From Ichthyophonus hoferi (taxonomy: Eukaryota > Opisthokonta > Ichthyosporea > Ichthyophonida > Ichthyophonidae): 10,965 bases of DNA. Under the pieces are notes generated by a model, which saw only the letters and a list, made by a program, of their open reading frames with translations, was not told the DNA's origin and searched no databases. The stretch lies in assembly GCA_002751075.1 (NCBI GenBank), contig NAOQ01000417.1, forward strand, positions 13,665 through 24,629, given 5' to 3'. Shown piece by piece: positions 1 through 8,605 of this stretch (the first letter of the stretch is position 1; each line of letters begins with the position of its first letter). Both the position numbers and the translations under genes were made by a program.

Positions 1-120
1 ACAATATTGGCACTTGGTATTGGCTTACCAGGATTTGCTTACAAGAATTTGATAGATCCGTCCCGTGCATTTACTGAACCTGTCTCAGACGCAAGTATTC
101 TCGGGACATCCTTTCAATAA
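1..120 (+). CDS. Probable 3'-terminal exon of an upstream gene (partial)
   Basis: The first 120 bases read as 39 open codons followed by TAA at 118-120. The other two plus frames are closed by stops. The peptide begins with a hydrophobic, glycine-containing stretch (ILALGIGLPGFAY) that could be the end of a membrane segment, followed by a polar tail ending in LGTSFQ. I do not recognise the family. The 5' part lies outside the window, so the acceptor site and the real frame cannot be confirmed. AATAAT overlaps the stop codon and might serve in 3'-end formation. The stop lies only about 170 bp before the start codon of the next gene on the same strand. The main alternative is chance open sequence. 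Confidence 0.4.
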   Translation, partial: TILALGIGLPGFAYKNLIDPSRAFTEPVSDASILGTSFQ

Positions 121-290
121 TACACGTTCTATTTATCTGTTTTCATGTAACTATACTGAATTATGATTTTATGTTTGTAATGTTATTGCAAGCATATAAT
201 TAGCCCAGAATTGCTTTCTGTACACAATTTGCCTTTTTGAAATTTATCCTTGTAAGCTGATCAGGAAACTCTAGATCCATTTGTGCAACC
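121..290 (+). promoter_or_regulatory. Short intergenic region with 5' UTR/promoter of the lectin gene
   Basis: About 170 bp of AT-rich sequence separate the upstream stop codon from the start codon at 291. No clear TATA box or other core element can be assigned. The start codon lies in a favourable context (CAACCATGG, with C at -3 rather than A/G but G at +4). The region must hold the 3' UTR of the upstream gene and the promoter and 5' UTR of the lectin gene, unless the latter has an unseen 5' non-coding exon further upstream. Confidence 0.35.
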
Positions 291-720
291 ATGGGGCTAA
301 GCTTAGTCGCGGTACCTTTGGTCATTGCCCTACTTGCTAATTATTCATTTGCAAGTGACAGGGGATGTATTAAAGGGTATATAAAGACCGATTTTCTCCG
401 GTGCAAATTAGATTGTACAAAGAAACTGAATTCTGCTTTCATGTGTGATTCTCTAGATTATTTCTTAACACCTGCACATGCTGATCGATATCCAATATTA
501 GAAACAGATGCTACTCAGTGTGAGCCAGCAGGGCCCGACTTTGATTCATATGAAAAGGTTAATGATACATGTTGGAAAATGTGTCAGAAACAATACAAAT
601 TTGTGGCGCCAAACCTTTGTAAATTTCAGTGCAGTAAGGAATTGGATGAGAAAGGCGTATGTGATGATAGTTATAGGTTAAATTATAGGATAAATATTGA
701 AAAGGTGGCGTCAATACCAA
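291..720 (+). other. Exon 1: signal peptide and duplicated Cys-rich region
   Basis: Encodes residues 1-143 plus the first base of codon 144. Residues 5-16 (LVAVPLVIALLA) form the hydrophobic core of a signal peptide, with likely cleavage after SFA at residue 21. The mature part has ten cysteines (26, 38, 42, 52, 77, 94, 98, 110, 114, 124). Cys 26/38/42/52 and 98/110/114/124 follow exactly the same spacing, C-x11-C-x3-C-x9-C, each followed by Asp, with a Tyr four residues after the first Cys in both. I do not recognise the domain. The donor is A|GTGAGT at 721, phase 1. Confidence 0.8.
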
Positions 721-3700
721 GTGAGTGCATCTATCGTTTGTATAATTGCATATGGCTCTTCCTCCTACACTTTGCATACTTTATGAAATAGTATTGTTAC
801 CTCAACTCAGCTTTTATACAGCTATAATTTAAATTTCTTTACGTATATAACATACCATACAAAGAAGTCATAATACTTTTATCACTTAAATATGTGGTAT
901 AGAACAACTAGGGTTTGTCATTAAAGTAATTTAAATATTACAGTCAGTCGTGAAAGGTGTAAAGGATTTGATATGGGTACAATAGTGCTCAGTTAAGGTA
1001 TATACTCTTACCATACTGTGATAACAATCTTACAAAAAAAGGCCTACAGATATACGTATAAGAATAGTATGTCTAAATAAATTAGAAGAACTGAACTATC
1101 AGTAAGGTATATAATAAAACACATTCAGTTATTTTTTTAAAAACAAAATAACTTTTTATGAAAGGCTACTGGTTATTTATGAAAGTGGATAAACGTACAC
1201 TAACTAGATACGCTTTTGCTGTAATATTTTTCTTTTGCATCTTCTGTTTTCTCACTTTCATTTATTACCCACAGTTACTTCCTTGAAGAATAATGTGGCT
1301 AAAAACAAGCCATCCAAGCAATCATCTTTTTATAAGGATACTTGGGTATCGTCTAATGCCGTAGATGGAAAAACTAATGGAATTATGGATGGAGGTTCTT
1401 GCATTCATACTGATTTCGAAGCTGCCCCTTGGTGGGAAACAAATCTTGGAACAGCTCATCGCGTTAGCACTGTCAGAGTATGGAATAGAGAAGACTGTTG
1501 CTCAGAACGCTTGGATGGGTTCATGGTATGTATATATACCTGATAATCACAATTCTGTGGTAAGTATGTTCAAATGTGTTTATTATGTATGCTTTTATTT
1601 GCTGTAAAATGGGATTGATCCAGACGCGTGATGTGTGAATATTGTAATTATATGTTAACCATACAGGAAAGAAAGCTCCAAATCTGCTAAAATGAATTAT
1701 CATTTTTAAAACATTATTACTCATAAGTTATTAGCATTCTCTATAGAAGTACTGAAATACTTTTTGCTTTGTTAAATACGCTGCTGTCTTATATTTGTAT
1801 CACTTTAAGTCTTTTGAATATCAAATGTGTTTTTTTTTTGTTTTTTTTTAAAAAAAACAAATTAATCCTTTTCAGGTTACAGTTGACGGTGTAGTGTTTG
1901 GACCCAATTATAATACAGCTCCCCCTCCTGGGGGGTTTCTTGATGTGGTGGGTGATATCACAGGGAAAACAGTGCGTATACAGGGAACCCAGTTAAATGC
2001 CTTGCATTTCTGTGAGGTGCAAATTGAAGGAGTGCCTGTAGCTAACGTAGGCATGTATCCTTGATTGTATGTGCATTTATATGTATTGCTATTTAACAAT
2101 ATGGAATATAAATATGTTTATGCAGAATTATTTGAAAATGTATATATCGATGGTGTGCAAGTGAATATCCATTTCTTTAATCGTATATTTGCTTACTTAA
2201 AAAGTGTGTGCCTACAATAATACGTTCCTCTTATTTTAGATATCCATAGATGCATTCATGCGCTTTATGCAGATTCTAACAAGTTGCTCTTAAATCCTGT
2301 ATTTTATGTTACTATTTGTTTGCTTCATTTATTTCATTGTTATTAATAATGTAATTGTTTTTCAACGTTGCTTTTCTCTATTGTTTTCCACATTTTTACC
2401 TAATATTTTATTTAGTTATTCAAACGATAAACAAGTCTTACTGCCCAAAATTGTAGCCTCTTAAAATTTATTCTTTTATGCTTAGTTCCTACCAACGCGG
2501 CCTGTGGAAAGCCATCTAAACAGAGCTCAACTAAATTTGGAGGCACCGCGGAAAAGGCCAACGATTGCAATATGAATACGTTATTTTGGAAAAACTCTCT
2601 AAATATGAAAAGTCAACAGCCTTTATCGTGCTCACATACAAATACCGAAGAAAATCCGTGGTGGGAAGTTGATCTAGAAACTACTAAATTCATCTCAGCG
2701 GTCAGAATATGGAATAGAAAAGATTGTTGCTTCAATGAAATCGATGGTTTTGAGGTGAGCTAGCTAGTGTGGCTAGAGTTGTGTTGTTTGATCCTTGATT
2801 AGTTCTAATGTTAGGGAATTCTTTTGCATCAATATTTGACAATGGAAGTCGTTTGTGGGGTGTGATTTGAAATGTCCATTATGTGTTTTCTTTTCTGTTT
2901 TTTTCTTAACTATCCAACTACATATCTAACATTGGTCTTTTCTTAGGGTTGCCTTATCTTGACCGATATATTTTTTTTTCTCTAGTGCTCCCTTGCATTA
3001 AGCATACAGTCATGTGCATATCCAAATGTATGCATTATATATATGCTTTTATATGTATATTAACGCTTGTGCATGCACTTGTACCCATATCTTTAAATGC
3101 TATTATGCACAGGTGCTTGTAGACGACAAAGTGTGTAGTCAAGTAGGAAACACGGCCCCTCCCGCCGGCACGGCTCGTGAGGTCAAATGTGGACTGAGTG
3201 GAAGCAAAGTGAAGGTAGTACTGCCTAGGAAAGGAATGCTAATAATGTGTGAAGTTCAGGTTTTGGCCATGGAAAATGACCACCAAAGTATGTGACTACT
3301 TAGGAGTGATAATACTTTTTAATGTTTTATTTGAATCCAGGAGGTTGTAATAGACTGTCAGCTAGGTGTTTTCTTTAGATTTTAGTGTTATAATATACTT
3401 TAATTTCAAAATTGTGTATATGATGATGTCTAATAACTTAATATACAAGAGTTGTGTGGTTGAGTTTTTTATTGCATTTAATTATATGTGTGAAGCTGTT
3501 TCCTATATCATATATTAAAGAGAGAATTATAAAAACACAGCTATAGGGCGGGAACAGTTCTTTTTGCATGTACAAGGTAATATAACTAAAATAAATTAAC
3601 AAATACATGGGCATTCTTCAGTTATCGAGCATTTCCTTGCGTCGATATTTTCTTCATACTTCTTAACCTACTTCCCCTCCACCTTGAATGTGTATAACTA

Positions 3701-6700
3701 AACACCCTCACAACTGCATTCAACAAATATCTTTAATTATCAAATGCACTAATACATAAATGCACACACACTCCTTACTTTTCCACCACTAGGTACAATT
3801 ACGGGTACATTGACATCCGGTGAAGAACTAGATTCCATTGCTATTGTTAATGCGACGGTTGTTTTAGTGAGTAAAGGAGGTTTGACTACAAAGGTTAAAA
3901 CCGATGGAAATGGTAATTTCAATGTGAAGGTTCCACCAAATACCTATACGGTGAAGGCAATTACTGTTAACAGCCTAGTGCCTCAGACACCAGTAAAGGG
4001 AGTGACAACAATAACAGTTAAACAAGACGAGACCAAAGATATCCAATTTTTGTTTCATTCAATGACTGGTAATTTGTGGTACACCATCTCTTATTTATAC
4101 TTTTTTTTTTTGACAATCAACAGGGAATTGTTTTTTCTACTTGGTTGCATTGTTGAAAAATGACTTTTTTAATAAACAAATTGCTTAAAAATATTTATTT
4201 ATATTTTATAAAAATATGTATATGCATATATGCAGTTATCTGCAATTTTGTTATTTTATTTTCTGTGTTAAAATATAAATATTCATTGATATGTGTGTAT
4301 GGGGTAGTGGATATCAATGCGGAAAAAGGAACCCTGAAAGTATATGGTGCATGGGGGGGGGGACATAGTATGTAAGAGAGAGATGTATAATCGGCTGTAT
4401 CTATCAATACCCACATTATTCTTTTGGACTGTCACTCAGGCATTGTTCCGCCGCTGTTGTCTTTATGATGTACTTACATCCTCCTTTGTGATTATTTCTT
4501 TTGTTTACTTTTCCATCTACCATGCACAGTTATTATCAGGCACTCGCCTCTTCTACTACTCAATCAATACTATTATTTTTATTTTTGTTCAAGCTGATTT
4601 TCTTAATAAAACATGCTCCTGCCTATAGGCCGATTAGCAGGGCGTGTACTCAAATTCTTCAGACGTAAAGGAAAAGTGTTATTCCAGCCTATACCAAATA
4701 TTGTAGTTCGCTTTCTAAGTAAAAACGCCACTCACCTTGTTTCCACTGCGACCACCGGTAAAGATGGAAGATTTCTTGCCGATGTTCCCGTTGATAACTA
4801 TGCGGTGGCACCTATTGTGGGGCCAGGAATGGCTTCAATCGGAAAAAGTCAGCCAGTCATTAAGTTGGTAGTGCAACCAGGCAGCTTGCATAATCGTCTG
4901 CAGTTTAATTTTACAATTGCTCCATCCCAGCCAGGTTGGTGATAACAGTGTTATGCTACATTCATTTCTACGATATGTTTTTGGTTATGCTGTTATATAT
5001 ACATAAGTATATTATGCATCAATAAAATAAATTAATGGCATTGAAACATGTATACATTAATTTATATTGATGTATACGGATTAGGATATGGAAGCATATT
5101 AATATATAATTTTTTGATATTATTATGTTGCAGTAAAACTAGAATTAATAAGGTATTATATGTATGGTTTTAGTAACCCAATGTCGGTAGTATTGCAAAG
5201 ATGTAAGGTATTTTTTTTTTGGCAGAAACAAATAGTGTTGAAATTGACGTTGTTACACCAATTTTCACACTTATGTACATAGATATGCAAGTATATTTAT
5301 GTCCTCAGATGCATTACATGCACAAACGGCCTTGATTAGCAAATCACACTATTTTACTGGCTTATCTCTGCCCTCCATTAAACAAAAATGCGTACATATA
5401 AAGGTTCCATTACGGGTGTTATATTCTCCGATCTGGATGGCTCGGGTAATTCCGAGCATGGTAGACCTGTTCCAAAGGCCAATATAACAATTACAAGTTT
5501 TTCCGAAAAAGATATTATTTTAGAAACCAATAAATTTGGCGAGTTTCGCTCGGATGTCCCTCCTGGAAAGTATGTGATCCATGTGAAAACCCCTCATAAC
5601 CAGACATTCTTGCACGGTGATGATACTATGAAAGTAGTTGTATACCCTGGAAAAAATGCCGATGTAGAGGTTCCCCTTCAGCCATTAATAAAAGGTAAGT
5701 GTCCAGTAGAAGAGTATTAAAGATTTGGTGTTTATTATATTGCTCCTCTTTCATTCTCATCATTCTTTCTTTAATTCTTTATTATTACATACTATTATTG
5801 ATATGTTTAATTGTTCTCAATGTTGGCCAAATTGTTTCTGCGCTAATAACTGTAAGATAAAGCCATATTAGCTGATATTTTTATTTACTTTGCCATGCAT
5901 TTTTATATATATTGTACAATTCATACATAACTTACAACTATGTGTAAAATTCCTTGTTAGTCAATGCAACTGAAAACCCAACTAGAAGATTCCAACCTGC
6001 CCAATGTGCTGCAGTGGAAGTGAAGTGTCAATTTCTAATATTTAATGCCCATAAAACACTATTTAGGAAAACCGTAGCATTACTTATCTACTATCAATAT
6101 TAGCTTAGATGCTACAAAGATTATATGGCTACCTCAGGTCTTGCAAATATGGAAATAATCCTATTTATTGCTTTTTATTTAAACCGTTGGATCGGCAATA
6201 TTCTATTATCTAGTGCATTGACTGCATAAATTAGTAATTCCATTAGATATCAAACTATATGCTGGAACCTTTGATTCTTTTGATCCAATAAAATAATTCT
6301 AGTAGTACAAACAATTTTGCAATATTACCACATTAGTCTGCATTACACAATTCGCTAATCCACAATTAAACAGACGTTCAACTTTGGGGCATTATCTTTG
6401 AAGACAAAGATGATAATGGTCATATAAACCAAGGCGATTATGCACTTCCTGGTGTTCCCGTTTCTCTGTACTCTGAGAAAAATGTTTCACATTCTCTGGA
6501 AAATGTATTGACAGATGAAAAGGGTGACTTTCACTTTTTCAAGGCTGCCAAGGGGAATAACTACACAATAATTATAACCCCCCCCGATGGACTCAGAATT
6601 CATAAAGCAGATAACAAAGCCGTTATAAGCGCTCTTACTGTGAGTCTATCAACTGAAGGCCCACCTACGATGCTACAGGTGTGTATTTGTTGGACAATTG

Positions 6701-7918
6701 ACTTGATAAATGTTTATATCGTGTTTGGTTATTTATGTGTTACTCTTTTTATATTTTTGTGTTTGAGCACAAGGGATGCCCAGGTTTAAGGGAGGTGGTA
6801 AAATTGATGGCCATTTGTGTCTTTATTTATAAAGCCAAGTTAATACAAAATAGTCCTGGTTATGCTGATGCGTAAGTAAAAAAGCTCTGAACATTACTTG
6901 ACATACGCTTCTACAATTTATTTAGGTTGCTTTAATCGCCAAGAAGAACACCATTGGCATCGCCAGTTTTGATCTGGGCATTGGTATATACCCATTTACT
7001 TTCCACTTCTTCTTTCATATAATTGTGCTTCCATAGTAACTCGCTCATCTATCCTCCTTCAACCTCCTCTTTTAATCATTATCTTTGTTTTTTTTATATT
7101 AATCTACAAACATGTTAACTTTATCCACTATTTAACACCTCCTACCATACTCATTGCTTCCTTTTACTTCTTGGCACATTTATTCATATGTGCATATAAC
7201 GGTTTTCACGCTTTTGAATGGTTGCACTCTTCTCCTACCTCTCTATACACAATAATATATTATCCAAATGTATAATGCGTCAACACTGACAGGAAGTACA
7301 GTAGCTAGCTATTTCTACGTTGCTTTCTTTCCTTTCATTTTTTCATACTCTTTCTTTATGATCATTAACTCATTTAATCACTTAGCATTGTATGGCTGCA
7401 ATATTTAAAATGCTTAACACTCTATCTGTATAGATGCAAAATACATCTGTGAAACAAGATTTTCTATTAACACTCTTGATTCATCATTGCAGAAAATCAC
7501 CCTGAAAATGAAATTACATCCAACTGTGGGTTCTGTGATCCGAATGCACAGTGTATTGAAAATCGGTGTGTCTGTAAATCTGGCTTCAAAGGAACCGGTC
7601 TAATTTGTCGAGGTTAGTAGAATAAATATGCCACAAATAGTCCTAACCTATTATTGCAGTAATCTGGTTAAATATCTCACCGCCCCACTCTTACTTTTTC
7701 CTGCTCCACGTGATATTGGTTGTTTACTAAGTTTCTATGAATATATGTATGCATAAGTATACCTGTACAAAAAGAACTTCCTTCACGTATCTGACTATAC
7801 TATAATTTTTACAGCCAATACATTCAGAGGCAAGAAACCCTCCAAGCAAATGCTGGAGGATTTTATCAAGCGTTTTAAGCAAATGAACAAAAACAAATGG
7901 GATAACTGGGACGACTGA
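291..7918 (+). CDS. Secreted modular F-type lectin / SdrD_B-like / EGF protein, 12 exons
   Basis: Predicted exons: 291-720, 1275-1525, 1876-2050, 2486-2754, 3113-3287, 3793-4068, 4629-4934, 5404-5694, 6374-6678, 6926-6983, 7493-7612 and 7815-7918. They sum to 2760 nt (919 residues plus TGA) with the frame kept at all eleven joins. Ten donors are GT; intron 3 appears to use GC. Domain order by residue: signal peptide 1-21, Cys-rich duplicated region 26-124, F-type lectin domains about 148-281 and 288-428, four Cna-B/SdrD_B-like beta-sandwiches about 434-846, EGF-like 857-884, charged tail 886-919. No C-terminal membrane segment or GPI-type hydrophobic end is seen, so the product should be secreted. 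N-glycosylation sequons in several modules (NDT, NAT, NIT, NQT, NYT) fit this. F-type lectins bind fucose, and SdrD_B/Cna-B domains act as stalks in surface adhesins. Role here: probably glycan binding at the cell surface or in the matrix (inferred). Exon edges come from splice consensus and phase, not from transcripts. Confidence 0.85.
1275..2050 (+). other. Exons 2-3: F-type lectin (fucolectin) domain 1
   Basis: Exon 2 (1275-1525) follows the acceptor CCCACAG, and exon 3 (1876-2050) follows TTTTCAG. The domain shows family hallmarks: NVA and KPSKQSS near the start, AVDG, CIHTD, APWW, and NREDCCSER with the vicinal cysteine pair. His188, Arg215 and Arg222 fit the sugar-binding triad pattern H-x26-R-x-D-x4-R known from eel fucolectin, so this copy should be able to bind fucose-type ligands. 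The second half ends in FCEVQ. Intron 2 (1526-1875) is phase 0 and cuts the domain after GFM. The domain is bounded by phase-1 introns on both sides. Confidence 0.88.
1831..1861. repeat. Poly-T/poly-A inverted repeat in intron 2
   Basis: A run of T broken by one G is followed directly by a run of A and then CAAA, so that TTTG-T9 faces A8-CAAA as a near-perfect palindrome. It ends only 14 nt before the exon 3 acceptor at 1875. In RNA it may fold onto the branch-point and pyrimidine-tract region. It is probably slippage-derived. Confidence 0.6.
2051..2485 (+). other. Intron 3, apparently a GC-AG intron
   Basis: Exon 3 is open until an in-frame TGA at 2062. The nearby GT dinucleotides give phase 0 (GT at 2038 or 2047) or phase 2 (GT at 2055), while exon 4 needs phase 1. 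A GC donor at 2051 (TAG|GCATGT) with the acceptor CTTAG at 2481-2485 gives phase 1 and joins the frame. It also makes exon 3 175 nt long, exactly the length of its duplicate, exon 5. GC-AG introns are a known minor class of U2 introns. Confidence 0.7.
2486..3287 (+). other. Exons 4-5: F-type lectin domain 2, altered sugar site
   Basis: Exon 4 (2486-2754) and exon 5 (3113-3287) encode a second fucolectin domain, with CGKPSKQSS, CSHTN, NPWWEVDL, NRKDCC and a closing MCEVQ. The internal intron (2755-3112, phase 0) cuts at the same place as in domain 1, after GFE before a Val. His336 and Arg363 of the expected triad are present, but the position matching Arg222 of domain 1 is Glu370 (NRKDCCFNE). 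The copy may therefore bind poorly, bind another ligand, or serve a structural role. Exon 5 follows TGCACAG and ends with A|GTATGT, phase 1. Confidence 0.87.
3793..4068 (+). other. Exon 6: Cna-B/carboxypeptidase-regulatory-like domain 1
   Basis: A single exon with phase 1 at both ends, after the acceptor CCACTAG and before G|GTAATT. The encoded module starts TITGTLTSG and runs through a KTDGNGNF turn and VPPNTYTVKAI, the usual strand-turn-strand pattern of Cna-B and carboxypeptidase-regulatory-like beta-sandwiches. It ends with an ITVKQDE strand. It holds one NAT sequon. Such domains usually act as rigid spacers in surface proteins. Confidence 0.82.
4629..4934 (+). other. Exon 7: Cna-B-like domain 2
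   Basis: Another single 1-1 phase exon, after the acceptor CCTATAG and ending G|GTTGGT. The peptide begins GRLAGRVLKFFRRKGK and carries the same core elements: PIPNIVVRF, a TTGKDGRF turn and DVPVDNYAV, followed by a VIKLVVQPG strand. A basic patch (KFFRRKGK) replaces the acidic loop of domain 3. Two sequons (NAT, NFT) are present. The family assignment rests on pattern rather than on any unique motif. Confidence 0.78.
5404..5694 (+). other. Exon 8: SdrD_B/Cna-B-like domain 3
   Basis: A single 1-1 phase exon reading G-SITGVIFSDLDGSG, then PVPKANITI, a TNKFGEF turn and DVPPGKYVIHV. The DLDGSG loop resembles the acidic, calcium-type loop of SdrD_B domains. The acceptor is ATAAAG at 5398-5403, with AAAG in place of the usual YAG; the pyrimidine run lies about 20-40 nt upstream. 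It is the only acceptor that keeps phase 1 and starts the domain at the same residue as exon 6. The donor G|GTAAGT is strong. Confidence 0.82.
6374..6983 (+). other. Exons 9-10: SdrD_B-like domain 4
   Basis: Exon 9 (6374-6678) encodes VQLWGIIFEDKDDNG, with an acidic loop, then ALPGVPVSLYSE, a TDEKGDFHF turn and NNYTIII, typical of SdrD_B. Exon 10 (6926-6983) adds 20 residues (VALIAKKNTIGIASFDLG), likely the last strands. Intron 9 between them is phase 0, while the outer edges are phase 1. This is the only beta-sandwich module here that is split by an intron, and the longest. Confidence 0.82.
7493..7612 (+). other. Exon 11: EGF-like domain
   Basis: A small 1-1 phase exon after TTGCAG, ending G|GTTAGT. 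The six cysteines (857, 860, 866, 871, 873, 884) have EGF spacing C-x2-C-x5-C-x4-C-x1-C-x10-C, with the conserved GFKGTG near the end. There is no DxNE calcium-binding consensus before the first Cys. A single EGF on a 1-1 exon is the classic unit of exon shuffling in animals. Confidence 0.88.
7815..7918 (+). other. Exon 12: charged C-terminal tail and stop
   Basis: After the acceptor TTTACAG the last exon encodes 34 residues with many Lys/Arg (GKKPSKQ, IKRFKQMNKNK), ending in the acidic, Trp-containing WDNWDD before TGA at 7916-7918. It could form an amphipathic helix. I recognise no domain and see no membrane anchor. Confidence 0.8.
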
Positions 7919-7986
7919 ACTATCCCCTGTAGGAGATGTGGCACAATTTGAATAATATGTATTTCTTGAATTTAAACAAAAAGTAC

Positions 7987-8023
7987 ATTTGGTTTACTGT
8001 TTTAAAAAACAGTAAAACCAAAT
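7987..8023. other. 3' UTR inverted repeat (hairpin)
   Basis: ATTTGG-TTTACTGTTTT and AAAACAGTAAAACCAAAT are reverse complements except for one extra base in the right arm, and are separated by only a few A residues. The lectin mRNA would form a stem of about 15-17 bp some 70 nt after its stop codon. This may be a stability element, a 3'-end signal or a relic of a small palindromic insertion. Confidence 0.55.
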
Positions 8024-8180
8024 TTGAAACCATTTAAAATCTATTCGGGTAAGGTAAAAATAGCTTTATCTATTACAACTATTAAAACGATTTGTCATCT
8101 TCCAATTCATCCACTCTACCCTTAATAATGATGGCCCTTTATTTAGGCTCTGAGCCATGCTATTGTAGTATATCCAATCT

Positions 8181-8186
8181 AATAAA
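8181..8186 (+). terminator. Candidate polyadenylation signal of the lectin gene
   Basis: This is the first canonical AATAAA on the plus strand after the stop codon, about 260 nt downstream. An AATAAT closer to the stop (around 7951) is an alternative. Confidence 0.35.
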
Positions 8187-8599
8187 CTAGCTAATACTCA
8201 CTGTTATAATAATGTTATTCTAAATCTGTGCATATAGTACACATACCATGGCATATCTGTTTGTGTTTCCCTAAAATCACCTCATGTTTTTATCTATTCT
8301 ACAAAGGTGAGATAGCATTAGACCATCATTAGACCATACATATGTCTTATTTTAATCGTCCTCTCTGTAGCACTTCCTCTATTTCGGTTTCGTTTTCAAT
8401 CTAGTGAGTTATAATTGTAGCTGCTTAAACATAGAGAATATTTCATTTGGTTGAGTTGTAGATGTCATATCTATAGACAGGGTACATTACGTTTCTTACA
8501 AGTATAGATAAACTTCACGGGGGCTTAGGGGGATTGTCGAAAGATTCGCATTCCTATTTTGAAGATTAAAAGGTATAGTTAATTATATAGACCGCAAAG

Positions 8600-8605
8600 T
8601 TTATT
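8600..8605 (-). terminator. Candidate polyadenylation signal of the minus-strand gene
   Basis: TTTATT on the plus strand is AATAAA on the minus strand, about 380 nt after the minus-strand stop codon. It is one of few canonical hexamers there and is not confirmed. Confidence 0.3.

Noticed and set aside
559-777. Minus-strand open frame opposite exon 1
   Set aside because: It is a shadow of the Cys-rich coding exon on the plus strand.
1908-2099. Minus-strand open frame opposite exon 3
   Set aside because: It is antisense to the lectin exon, with no splice or domain support.
4160-4628. Open frames in intron 6, including a small GT/AG-bounded piece near 4310-4340
   Set aside because: The composition is low-complexity and Ile/Tyr-rich. 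The small piece does not keep phase 1, and direct joining of 4068 to 4629 gives an intact domain start.
5299-5487. Open frame in intron 7 overlapping exon 8
   Set aside because: It is in a different frame from the SdrD_B-like domain and has no domain-like pattern. It ends within exon 8.
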